DNA of 64,000 nucleotides. Source: Xestospongia muta. Its lineage: Eukaryota > Porifera > Demospongiae > Haplosclerida > Petrosiidae. The stretch lies in the NCBI GenBank assembly GCA_963693285.1, contig OY848924.1:2222144-2286143 (forward strand), given 5' to 3'. Shown here piece by piece: positions 40,090 through 52,345 of the stretch; positions within the stretch are counted from its first letter, which is position 1, and each line of letters starts with the position of its first letter. A program made the position numbers and the translations under genes. The notes below the pieces were generated by a model. It did not search any database and had not been told where the DNA came from. It saw only the letters and a program-made list of their open reading frames with translations.

Positions 40090-40096
<7 letters not shown>
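39231..40096. other. No gene recognised
   Basis: AT-rich sequence between the kinase relic and the TC tracts, without a coding signal I can support. Confidence 0.4.
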
Positions 40097-41150
<1,054 letters not shown>

Positions 41151-42367
41151 TAGGTTGTTACTCAGTAGTACAGATCTCCAGCATTATTACTACAATCCTC
41201 TTATAGTAAAACAATAGATATAAGGAGTGTAGTATGTGTTTTAGCTAAAATGGACATTAGAAGGTAAATAACATTAAACACTTTATGACATAAACTATCT
41301 AATGTCAAATATATGTACTATTATACTACAATGTTTGTAATCTGCTCTTTTTTGTTACTTCTTTGGTGGGTTGTGTCATTGTAAATAAATTGTTCTTTTG
41401 TTAAAGAGTACTTAGCAACAAGTATAATATATTGTAGCTTACAAAAAGTAAAACTAGTTGTAGCAAAATCTAAGAGAAAGATCTAGTGTACTAAGTTGTA
41501 TGTATGTATTAAGTGATATGTCATATTGTATTTCCTTATATAGACCACTTTTTGCTTCAAAAAGAAATGGAGAAATAGGACAACTTCATAAGATACTTCA
41601 GTAGATAGCAAAGTATAAAATTGACACCTTGATGGATGGATCAATGGACAGATATTTAAACATGTGTAGAAGTCATTTACATATACACACATTGTGTAAA
41701 GTTAGCTTGAAGTCTTGATGTTGCTAGGTGGATTACCATAGATGCCTTAGCTTAGTCACTGACACACACACGCACACACACAAACATATATATCCTGAAT
41801 TTCAATAGAACTCTAAGTACCTCTTTAGTTCATTTTACTATATATGTAATGACCCAACCCTTGTAGTAGTATGTAGCAATAGCTAGTATGACATATATGT
41901 AAGTTAGGATATACTAAAGTGTCATATAACCAGTTCTTAGTACCTGGCTAAAGGAAATAACAGTGTTATGTGAATTGTTGTTGTATAATATGCTATTGGA
42001 TTTGATTATTTTAGCAAAGTCACACTAGCTAAATGTTCATAAGAATATCATGACATTACCAAGTTTTTAATATATTGAACATTATTTGGAAATCAGCTGT
42101 CATGTTTTTTATTTTACCAAAGCAATATATACATTAATTATTAGTAAGAGTTTATTCCTGTTTAATAACTTATTTGGTCTATTTCTCTTTAGTACAATAG
42201 GTGCTACTTCAATTAAAGAATGGACACCAGAGACACCAATTTCACACAAACATTTCAAAGTTGTTTTTCCAAGATCGAGGATAGATATTTTGCCTAGAAT
42301 TTGACAAGATGTTCAAGAGGTATTATCAGTAAGCATACATGTAGATGTAAAATTGGTTATTTATTAA
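41151..42367. other. Little coding signal; one possible exon
   Basis: AT-rich. At about 42193-42303 (plus), after a TTTCTCTTTAG acceptor, a stretch reads TIGATSIKEWTPETPISHKH and continues to a stop. Its composition is protein-like but I recognise no domain. Confidence 0.3.
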
Positions 42368-42409
42368 CCTCACTGTGCATGGGTGCATAGTGAGGATACT
42401 GTAGTCTGT

Positions 42410-42460
<51 letters not shown>

Positions 42461-42985
42461 TGGACTGCCTGTTACCGGGGATTGTTTTTGAACTGCTATA
42501 AGTTGGTAACCGAAGCATTAGCAGCTACCAACTTTTAGCAATGAATAGAAAAACGTGTGGACTTTATAACAGTAGTAATTTTTTAGTATGTTGTAGACAA
42601 TCTTAGAGGAATATGCATCAGCAAGACAGAAGGCTATTGGTCGAAGCAATCGTTAGAAAAGTAATGAAAAGTGATTTCAAGATTGTACATGGACTTTGAG
42701 CGAAGTGACGCATTCAGGAAATGTCTCAAAGCACTGAAAAAACTGCTACTAATAGATAATATATTGATCTATGTTTGTACTATGGGACATTTCCAAAGAA
42801 CGTTTCATCTTCAAGTTACAATAAATTTTGTATATGAAATATTGATAAATGTGACCACACCTTCTAGAATGTTAAATTTTCTTGCAATGCTACCTAGCAA
42901 CATCATAGCGTGGCCTAAGCTGGCATAGCATTTATAAATAACTTAAAAACTGCAGCGAGGTTTGGCACTTTAGTGCCTTTCATTA
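42368..42985. mobile_element. Candidate small non-autonomous element
   Basis: Starts with a 28-bp near-perfect palindrome (42368-42395, arms CCTCACT and AGTGAGG), followed by a (TG)n tract (about 42412-42459) and unique-looking sequence that ends near a GCAGCGAGG motif at about 42952. The edges are guesses; no target-site duplication or transposase was found. Confidence 0.3.
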
Positions 42986-43195
42986 TTTATGTACATGTAT
43001 TTTTATTGTGTCTAAGGTATAATGAAAGATTTTTGTAATAGTTTAAAACTCATTCTGTTGTTATCTATAAACAGTAACTGCATGTCCACATAATATTTTG
43101 TTTAACAAATTTGTTGTATTTAGTGTGACTTGTTTATTTTACTTTCTTCAATAGAAAATGCAAATATTTCAATCTGCTAAAAGGGTGACTGCTGA

Positions 43196-43381
43196 TTAAG
43201 CTATAGAGGACTCCTTTTTCTTAACAATTTCTACTATATTTACTGGTTCTACTCCCTCTTCCTTCTTATCCCAATCACCTTTCACACTCACCATCTTTTT
43301 CTCTTTCCCCATCACCTTCACTATTCCTATCTCCCATCCTTTGTCTACAAGACCACACCCATAGACTTTTTCATATTCCAA
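43196..43381 (-). CDS. Hypothetical Lys/Glu/Val-rich exon or ORF
   Basis: About 60 minus-strand codons ending in TAG, reading EYEKVYGCGLVDKGWEIGIV, then a run rich in Lys, Glu and Val (KGDWDKKEEGVEPVNIVEIV). There is no ATG at the 5' end (the frame begins around a TTG), so it may be a 3' exon. Composition differs from surrounding AT-rich DNA, which supports coding, but I recognise no family. Confidence 0.35.
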   Translation of the reverse strand: MEYEKVYGCGLVDKGWEIGIVKVMGKEKKMVSVKGDWDKKEEGVEPVNIVEIVKKKESSIA

Positions 43382-43984
43382 AAATATTCTTTTTTTGGTT
43401 TCACAGTATTATTTTTCTATTACATATTCTTTTGTTTAATACCTAGTAAAGTTTGTATGTGTGTTAGTAGTTCCTGTATATGTTGTGTAAATATATATCT
43501 GTATTTACATGTATGTGTGGGTGTGACATCTAGCAAGCACAGATAATCTGCTAAAATCATTTTATAGTTTGTTTGATATTTTCTGTTGAACAAAATGTGT
43601 TTCATTTCTTTTGTAATCATTATAATCAAATTATTTGGTACAAAGAAAAATTGACATTTTTTGTATGATTTTGATGTCTACTTCTCTTTTTAATTTAATG
43701 GAAAATGTTCTACAGAAAAATGTTAATAATTAAATTATAATAATATTAACTTGTTAATTTCAGCAAAAGTTTTCACCAGTTGATTAGTATGTTATTGCAA
43801 CATACATGTATGAAGTTGACAGATATTTGAGTTTTCAGTAGTTTTTGATTGTACAATTAAATGATATCCAGACTGTGTAGACTCATAGATAAAAATACTT
43901 GACAAAAACAATAAATTTTAGGATATGTAATATCAGTCCAATACAAAGAATGCATACAAGACAGTAATGATGACAATTACATCA

Positions 43985-44230
43985 TTCCCACATAATATAA
44001 CACAGGCACAGAATGCAACAACATATCAGTGTATTATTAAGTGAATTAGATAGTTGGAATATATCCTTACTTGTTTGTGTGTCACCTGTGGTATTATATA
44101 GGGATGATGTAATTGTCATCACTACTATCTTGCACTGTGTTGAAAGACAATTATTTTTCTTATGGAAGCCTGTTGTAATATCTCATAATTCCACATGTCT
44201 TTCTGTGTAACAGATTTCCCACAGCTTATA
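43985..44230 (+). pseudogene. Gene-fragment copy 1 (related to 46832-47167)
   Basis: Reads ITQAQNATTYQCII in one frame before a stop; nucleotide similarity to the 46.85 kb copy is clear over the cAGAATGC and GTGTATTATTA stretches and over TATCTCATAATTCCACATGT, but the two blocks are in a different order. The QGQNATxxC pattern suggests the start of an immunoglobulin-like domain; that link is weak. Confidence 0.35.
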
Positions 44231-44990
44231 AACATAAGGAACCAGCAATATTCCAGTTTAAGTATTGTATTGAATATGTCATTATTTCAATATAGGAATT
44301 GTTTGATAGTATGTTATTATTCAATTTGAGGAATTCTGTTAGAATAAGTCATTATTTCAATTGAGGAATTGTGTTAGTATACCATATATGTCCACTGTGG
44401 GAATACTACTTTAAAATGTTCTTTGAAAAAGTATAAATTTTATAAATGAACATGTTAAATCTATTCAAATACAAAATGAATGACAACATAATTGTCATTC
44501 ACTTCTATGCCAACTCTAATGGCTAATGTGATGGCCTGTCTATCTATCTTTTTTATAAATACAATTTCCTCTAAATAATAGATTTTGACAAATATTTCCT
44601 TTTGTCTAACCATGAAAGTTGTGTACTTTTTCTGATTTCCATAGAAGAGGGTGCTCAGTTAAAATATTATCTTCACTATCTTCATTTACTTTCTTTTTAA
44701 TTTTATTGGTACTCATGAAATGCACCATCTTTCCTTTTCTCTTTTAAGAGAAGCCATGTGAACAGGTAGTTTCTATATTAATAGATGCCAATATTAATAT
44801 TTTTATGAAGGATATCAAAGATTACCTTGTAAGTCTATTTCTTCTCTGTTGTCTATCTTTGTTTTGTGCATACCTTCCATTGTGTCTTTGTAAAAAAAAA
44901 CTTTTTTTAAATTTTGAAATATTTTTGATATGCTCGTATAAGTTAAAATGTAAATAAAATAACATTTATTCATAAACTATAATAACATAC
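44231..44990. other. No gene recognised
   Basis: Contains a short direct repetition of an ATTTCAATTGAGGAATTGT-like motif (about 44275-44380). No coding signal. Confidence 0.35.
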
Positions 44991-45850
44991 CTTTCATTTC
45001 AGTGACAGAAGCACGTACTAGGGACTTCACTTCGGCAACAATTGTCACTGTAATGTCCACATTCACTTTGTCCTTGACTGGTTTACTAAATAAGGATAGC
45101 CACATAAATTATATAAATAAAAGTAATATGACATACTCAAATGTCCATTCAAAATCTTCTTCGTTGTCCTGTAGTGTTTTATATACTGTTCTGATGGCAT
45201 TCTGACAATTCTTTAATTAAAATTAACTTATTTAAGTTACTCACTTTAACATCTGATAATACTTTTGATTCTTCCTAAACCTTTGATCCTAAAAACCATT
45301 TATAAGGTTCTCAATTTCTCATAGTTTTTTTTCAAACTTGTCTTCTAACATTTTTCTACTAGCATTAATTTCTTGTAGCTCTTCCTGAATGTCTGTTGAT
45401 TAATGAAGGAATACAGTATTTACATATGAAATATAGAGAGCAGGGATATTGTAATGGTAGCAAATTGAAATGCAATTAATTACAATTTCTTTACCCATAA
45501 ATGTTTATTTACGATCAGTTTGGTTTTAAAATGGAACCTTATCCTCTTCTGAAAGACAAGGAGAGAATACACTGACTTCAATGCATACATCGAGTTCACC
45601 CTGTATTGCGTTAGTTGTCTTCCACGGCATGCAGTCGAGATCGTTGACTTGGAACGTCATTAGTATAGAGATCAGATTGAGAGTCTGTTTCTTCTAACAT
45701 ACTAGCATCATCAATAGTCATGGTTACAGAAAACAAAGATCTCCTATCCCTTCTCCTTGGTGGAGAGGGAGGAACATCAGTTTCACCGTATAGTGTTGTC
45801 TTTGTCTAGATCTTCCGCTCATAGTCAGTCATAGCGCAGTATCTCTTAGA
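44991..45850 (-). CDS. Coiled-coil gene or remnant, at least four exons
   Basis: Reading leftwards: a region at about 45645-45840 with MSGRSRQRQHY, then in another frame GETDVPPSPPRRRDRRSLFS and TMTIDDASMLEETDS; an exon ending at 45392 (acceptor CAACAG) with DIQEELQEINASRKMLEDKF, a coiled-coil pattern; a short exon of about 45253-45284 (donor GTGAGT); 45137-45201 (NAIRTVYKTLQDNEEDFEWT); and 44991-45085 (KPVKDKVNVDITVTIVAEVK, then SLVRASVTEMK). The last two exons join in frame (TTTGA|T) with good GT-AG sites. One-base shifts in the 5' part and in a run of eight A's suggest decay or errors. I do not recognise the protein. Confidence 0.45.
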
Positions 45851-46830
45851 ACGCCACATAGTAATAATAATAAATACCTGAAGTACAACTACCTACTTGT
45901 CATGTTTACTGCAATATTTCAGGAGTACCTGCGAATAGATTTGTAGAAGTTTACTTATGACTCTCTTACAGCATTCAATGTGTAGTATTCGTTCATAATA
46001 CTTACAATCATTTCCTTTTGAGGTTTCACACCTGACACAGGCACCTATTAAAGCTGGTAGAGTATCATTCCAATTACTACTTTAGCTTGACATAAAATAC
46101 TAGCACTTCTTGATAGTTCAAAACCAATGTCACATTGTGTAGTAACTTGAATTAAGGTTTCCAATCTTTATTTGTATTTTTCTTCTAAATAAAGAATAAA
46201 AATACATGATTTGTTGAGATTACAGCTTGACAACATGTGTTTTGTTATGAACAATTGTGGAGATTAGCATGAATTCCATGATTGACTATATCAGATAAAT
46301 CTCCAGTTGTCAAGTGTATATAATATAATTATATAGATAGATCTCTGATCCTGATATATAAAGCAAATATGCACACATAATGTATGTATTATTTATACAT
46401 GTTCTATTTATTACTTATATGATTGGTATATATACTTCCCCTGTAGAGTACTAAAAAATGAAACTGCCAAATTGTGTTAAACAAAACAAGGTTTTTCTGC
46501 TGAACAATGGATGACATATAAATTGTTACTTCTTAAATTATATATAACAGATTACAGATTTTATTAAACGATAATAATTTTTGATAGACATATTAAATAA
46601 CGGTAACAATGATATATCAAAGATGCATATAAATAAACAATATTAAAAGTCATAATTTAATAATATATAAAACTGTAATATAGAATAAAAAAAGAATGGG
46701 AACTTTTATTTTGGATGATCTTACTTATGACGACATATCTAGAAACCAATTAGATAACGGAAGAAAATTTGTTTCATCATCAAGAGTCTTTGCACTAGAC
46801 CAATCACTAACAAACAACAAGTATTTTACA
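45851..46830. other. No gene recognised
   Basis: Probable upstream region of the minus-strand coiled-coil gene, then AT-rich sequence without coding signal. Confidence 0.35.
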
Positions 46831-46831
46831 A

Positions 46832-47167
46832 ATGGAAGCTAGGCTGTTGCAATATCTCATAATTTCACATGTCTTTCTGTGTATTGGATACTTCCAGACT
46901 TCTCACATAACACAGGGACAGAATGCCACAATATTTCACTGTATTATCAGACACCAAACTATAAACACTAAATCTCTTGTATTAATTTCACATTGGAGTA
47001 TGGACCTCTGGTACCATAGAAATAGCCACTACAGTATATATGATTATACAAATTATAATAATCAACTCTACAACAATAGCAATAATGTTAAGGAGAACCA
47101 AATTCAAAATCTATTGAAATTTGTAGAAATATGTCAAGTAACGGAAGGAAATCAGGAACAAGTATAA
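46832..47167 (+). pseudogene. Gene-fragment copy 2, possibly Ig-like
   Basis: A 111-codon open stretch (ending TAA) starts with a hydrophobic segment (LLQYLIISHVFLCIGY) that could act as a signal peptide, then HITQGQNATIFHCII, which resembles strand B of an immunoglobulin-like domain (QGxNATxxC), and HWSMDLWYHR. The expected second cysteine with YxC context is not visible. Partial paralogue at 43985-44230. Confidence 0.35.
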
Positions 47168-47313
47168 AATATGGAAACATCAAGTATATCATTAGATCTG
47201 ATAGTAGAAATGACATGAATATACCAAAAGAAAAACACTGTCTTGATAATCTTCAGTATGAATGAACAAATGATTATAAATAGTCTATATTATGGAGTAA
47301 CTAATTGTAACAG

Positions 47314-48365
47314 ATAATTATAATATCAACTAACTTGTTATATTGTGTCCCATTCACTACTATATTTGACTATGTACATTATCTCAATGTTATTAGTCCA
47401 TTAATGAACACCTCTCAATATATGATATATCTGGCAGCAGCTGTGTCTGACTCTATACATCATGATGACATGGTAAGTGAAGTCTAGTAGAGATGAGTCT
47501 TATATATTAAATAAAAGAGAAAAAATCATTCAATATTCTGAAATAAAGGAAGTTATATTAAACTGAGTAGTTACTAATATATATCATTAAAATTAGTTAG
47601 TGTACATTAGACTTATTGTATATGCCCTTTTGTGCTGTGAGATATTTCATTCTTCTATTATACATGTTCTTAACATAATAATTTCTGTCTCTTTTATATT
47701 CTTGTCATGTCAAACATAATATATCATCATCAACATCATTGAGTCTTCACTTACAACAAGTACCAAAGTTAATAGCAGTATTAACTCAACATTGTTCACC
47801 TAATGCTTTCATTGTCTCCTTTAAAGTATGTCTATTCCATTGATATTATATGATATTAGTCTGTTACTAGTTAGAAACTGATGAGAGTATTGTAGTTAGT
47901 AGAACTAGAAAAACTCTGACAAAATATGGACATTAAGTAAGTTTATAAACTATAGATATTGTTTTAGAGTATCTTTAAATTGTCTTTTACAGCTAGGTTG
48001 ATCAGTTATATAAATAGTTTACTGTACATGGACATATAGCAATTTTGTATCGACTCTTTTTTGTTGATAGTCAGTTTTCAGTCCATAGCTATTACTTTGT
48101 TCATTGGTACCAACCATTGTAAGTAGTAACCAGTAAATAATATTAAGTTAATAATCTGGAGAGATCATTGTGTTTCCATATGATATCATTATAGGAATGT
48201 CTATGTGTAAAATAACTGTGATCTCTTCTATAGGTTGTAGTTGATAATACACTAGTTCAAAAGAAAGAGAAAATGACTATTGTTGAAAGAGATGAACTTA
48301 ATGAGGAAGTACGTTGTCTCTCTGTAGAGGAGAAAGAGAAGTGTGTGGTTATTAAAGGAAATTAA
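47314..48365 (+). pseudogene. PPCS: Phosphopantothenate-cysteine ligase, 3' part, with in-frame stop
   Basis: PPCS joins cysteine to 4'-phosphopantothenate in coenzyme A synthesis. Four exons match the C-terminal half of the animal enzyme in order: 47314-47472 (CVPFTTIFDYVHYL, then YLAAAVSDS), about 47715-47825 (LHLQQVPKLIAVLTQHCSPN, then AFIVSFK), 47871-47936 (LETDESIVVSRTRKTLTKYG, H, then TAA) and 48234-48365 (VVVDNTLVQKKEKMTIVERD to a stop). The AAAVSD and SFKLETD motifs are clear. The third exon ends in TAA where the family usually has Gln before VVVAN, fitting a CAA-to-TAA change. No AG acceptor directly precedes the second exon, and the N-terminal nucleotide-binding half was not found nearby. 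This looks like a decayed gene; an error or a remote 5' part is possible. Confidence 0.68.
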
Positions 48366-48985
48366 TATCTTATTTGTGTTGTGAACATAAACAATATTAA
48401 AGTAAAAATACATAACAAAGTCAACATATAACCTTGTCAGTCATAATTACTATTTTTTATTAATATCTTATAAATTCTTAATTTTATACTTACATGTACA
48501 TAGTATTATTATCCAGAAATTAATGAAGGGTTAAAATTGACCTGCCTCGTGGCAGGTAGTAAGGTATGCCTACTAGACTTAGTTTCCCCAGTTTCTCTCA
48601 TATATGTACCTCATACTGGGACATAGAAGACAATAGAATGTATAGACTTAGTTAATAGAAATGAACACTTTAAGGTAAGTGTAATATAAACAAAATAGAA
48701 CATCAAAACTAGTCACAAGTTATTTTGAGCTAATCAATTTATTACTATAATATGTCTAGAGTAAAATATTGAACTGATATGTCAGTTTGAATGTGAATGT
48801 AGTTTATTTCAAGTAGTCATCCAACATACTAAACATTGAATTAAGTTAATGTTAATGAAGTATGTAATTATCATGTAAAGTTTGTCATTATACTGTGTTT
48901 ATTACTATTGTACTTGGATAGTAATTTCAATTTTTTTGTTACCTTATTTACATTTCTCTTTTATTTACATCAAGTCTTTATGCAG
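48366..48985. other. Intergenic, AT-rich
   Basis: Nothing recognised between the PPCS relic and the first exon-like unit of the minisatellite. Confidence 0.4.
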
Positions 48986-51900
48986 TAGTGGAAATTGTAA
49001 AAGTGAATGTGCAATCTCCATTCAGAAAAGGCAGAAAATATTAAAGAAAAAGTTACTTCTGGTAAGTTAAGGTTTGAAGTTGTCTGTAATAGTCATTTTT
49101 ATAACTATTTTATGCATAGGAGTGTTGTTGTGGTTACCGTTTAATGGTTGTGGTGACATTACCCAGAATATTAGGAAGAAAGAGTTATTGTTTGTAAGTT
49201 AAGGTTTAAAGTTGTCTGTAATAGTCATTTTTATAACTATTTTATGCATAGGAGTGTTGTCGTGGTTACCGTTTAATGGTTGTGGTGACATTACCCAGAA
49301 TATTAGGAAGAAAGAGTTATTGCTTGTAAATTAAGGTTTGAAGTTGTCTATAATAGTCATTTTTATAAGTATTATATATACAGGAGTGTTGTCGTGACAA
49401 CTGCAAAAGTGGGCAAGGTGACTAAATCCACCATATTAGGAAGAAAGAGTTATTGCTGGTAATTTAAAGTTTGAAGTTGTCTATAATAGTCATTTTTATA
49501 ACTATTTTATGCATAGGAGTGTTGTCGTAGCAACTGTAAAAGTGGATGTGGTGACTTTTCCCAAAATATTAGGAAGAAAGAGTTATTGCTAGTAATTAAG
49601 GTTTGAAGTCTTCTATAATAGACACTTTTATAACTATTTTATTCATAGGAGTATTGTCGTGGCAACTGTAGAAATGGGTGTGGTGACTTAACATAGAATA
49701 TTTGGAAGAAAGAGTTATTGCTGGTTAGTTAAAGTTTGAAGTTGTCTGTGGTGGTCATTTTTATAATTATTCTATATATAGGAGTGTTGTCATAGGAACT
49801 AAAAAAAGTGTGTGGTAACTTTTCCCAAAATACTAGGAAGAGTTATTGCTGGTAATTAAGGTTTGAAGTTTTCTATAAGTCATTTTTATAACTATATTAT
49901 GCATAGGAGTGTTGTTGTGGCAACTGTAAAAGTGGGTGTGGTGACTAAATCCAGAATATTAAGAAAAGAGTTATTGTTGGTAAGTTAAGGTGTGAACTGT
50001 GAAGTGTCTATAATAGTCCTTTTTTAACTATTTATATTTACAGGAGTGTTGTCGCGGCAACTGTAAAAGTGTATGTGGTGACTAAATCAAGAATATTGAG
50101 AAGAAAAAGTTATTGCTTGTAAGTTAAAGTTTAAAGTTCTCTGTGATGGTCATTTTTCTAATTATTTTATATATAGGAGTGTTGTCATAGCAACTGTAAA
50201 AATGGTGTGATTACATTCCCCAAAATACTAGGAAGAGTTATTGCTGGTAGTTAAAGTTTGAAGTTGTCTCTAATAGACATTTTTATAATTATTCTATATA
50301 AATGAGTGTCGTCATAGCAACTGTAAAAGTGGGTGTGGTGAATTTTTTAAAAATATTTCGATGAAGGAGTTATTGCTGGTAAGTTAATGTTTGAAGTTGT
50401 CTATAATAGTCATTTTTATAATTATTCTATATACAGGAGTGTTGTCATGGTAGTTGTGAAATGGGCATGGTGACATTACTCAGAATATTAGGAAGAAAAA
50501 GTTATTGCTGGTAAGATAAGGTTTAAAGTGGTCTGTAGTAGTCATTTCTATAATTATTCTATATATAGGCTGTTGTCGTAGAAACTATAAAAGTGGGTGT
50601 GGTAACGTTTCCCAAATATTATGAAGAAAGAGTTATTGCTGGTAAGTTAAAGTTTGAAGTTGTCTATAATAGTTACTTTTATAGCTATTTTATGCATAGG
50701 AGTGTTGTCGTGGCAACTGTAAATGGATGTTGTGACATTACCCAGAATATTAGGAAGAAAGAGTTATTGCTGGTAAGTAAGTTTTAAAATTGTCTGTGAT
50801 GGTTAATTTTATAATTTTTTTATGGGTAGGAGTGTTGTCATGGCAACTGTAAAAGTTGGTGCGGTAACTAAATCCAGAATATTAGGAAGAAAGAGTTATT
50901 GCTTGTAAGTTAAAGTTTGAAGTTGTCTCTAATAGACATTTTTATAATTATTCTATGTATAGGAATGTTGTCATAGAAACTATAGAAGTGGGTGTGGTAA
51001 CTTTTCCCAAATATTAGGAAGAAAGTGTTATTGCAGGTAAGTTCAGTTTTAAAGTTGTCTGTGATGGTCATTTTTATAGTTATTCTATATATATATATAT
51101 AGGAGCGTCGTCATAGTAACTGTAAAAGTGGGTGTGGTAACTTTTCCCAAAATATTAGGAAGAAAGAGTTATTGCTAGTAAGTTAAAGTTTGAAGTTGTC
51201 TATAATAGTCATTTTTATAATTATTCCATATACAGGAGTGTTGTCATGGTAACTGTAAATGGGCATGGTGACATTACTCAGAATATTAGGAAGAAAGAGT
51301 TATTGCTGGTAAGTTAAGGTTTAAAGTGGTCTGTAGTAGTCATTTTTATAATTATTCTATATATAGGAGTGTTGTCGTAGAAACTATAAAAGTGGGTGTG
51401 ACAACTTTTCCCAAATATTAACTGTAAATGGATGTTGAGACATTACCCAGAATATTAGGAAGAAAGAGTTATTGCTTGTAGATTAAGGTTTGAAGTTGTC
51501 TGTAATTGTCATTTTAATAACTATTTTATGCATAGGAGTGTTGTCATGGCAACTGTAAAAGTGGATGTGGTAACTTTTCCCAAATTATTAGAAAGAAAGA
51601 GTTATTGCTGGTAAGTTAAAGTTTGAAGTTGTCTATAATAGTTATTTTTATAGCTATTTTATGCATAGGAGTGTTGTCGTGGCAACTGTAAATGGATGTT
51701 GTGACATTACCCAGAATATTAGAAAGAAAGAGTTATTGCTTGTAAATTAAGGTTTGAAGTTGTCTGTAATAGTCATTTTAATAACTATTTTATGCATAGG
51801 AATGTTGTCATGGCAACTGTAAAAGTGGGTGTAGTACCTTTTTCCAAATTATTAGAAAGAAAGAGTTATTGCTGGTAAGTTAAAGTTTGAAATTGTCTGT

Positions 51901-52313
51901 AATAGTCATTTTAATAACTATTTTATGCATAGGAGTGTTGTCGTAGACACTATAAAAGTGGGTGGGGTAACTTTTCCCAAAATATTGGGAAGAGTTATTG
52001 CTGGTAAGTTAAGTTTTAAAATTGTCTGTGATGGTTATTTTTATAATTATTTTATGAGTAGGAGTGTTGTCATGGCAACTGTAAAAGTTGGTGTGGTGAC
52101 TAAATTCAGAATATTAGGAAGAAAGAGTTATTGCTGGTAAGTTAAAGTTTGAAGTTGTCTCTAATAGACATTTTTATAATTATTCTATATATAGGAATGT
52201 TGTCGTAGAAACTATAAATGTGGGTGTGGTAACTTTTCCCAAATATTAGGAAGAAAGTGTTTTTGCAGGTAAGTTCAGTTTTGAAGTTGTCTGTGATGGT
52301 CATTTTTATAGTT

Positions 52314-52345
<32 letters not shown>

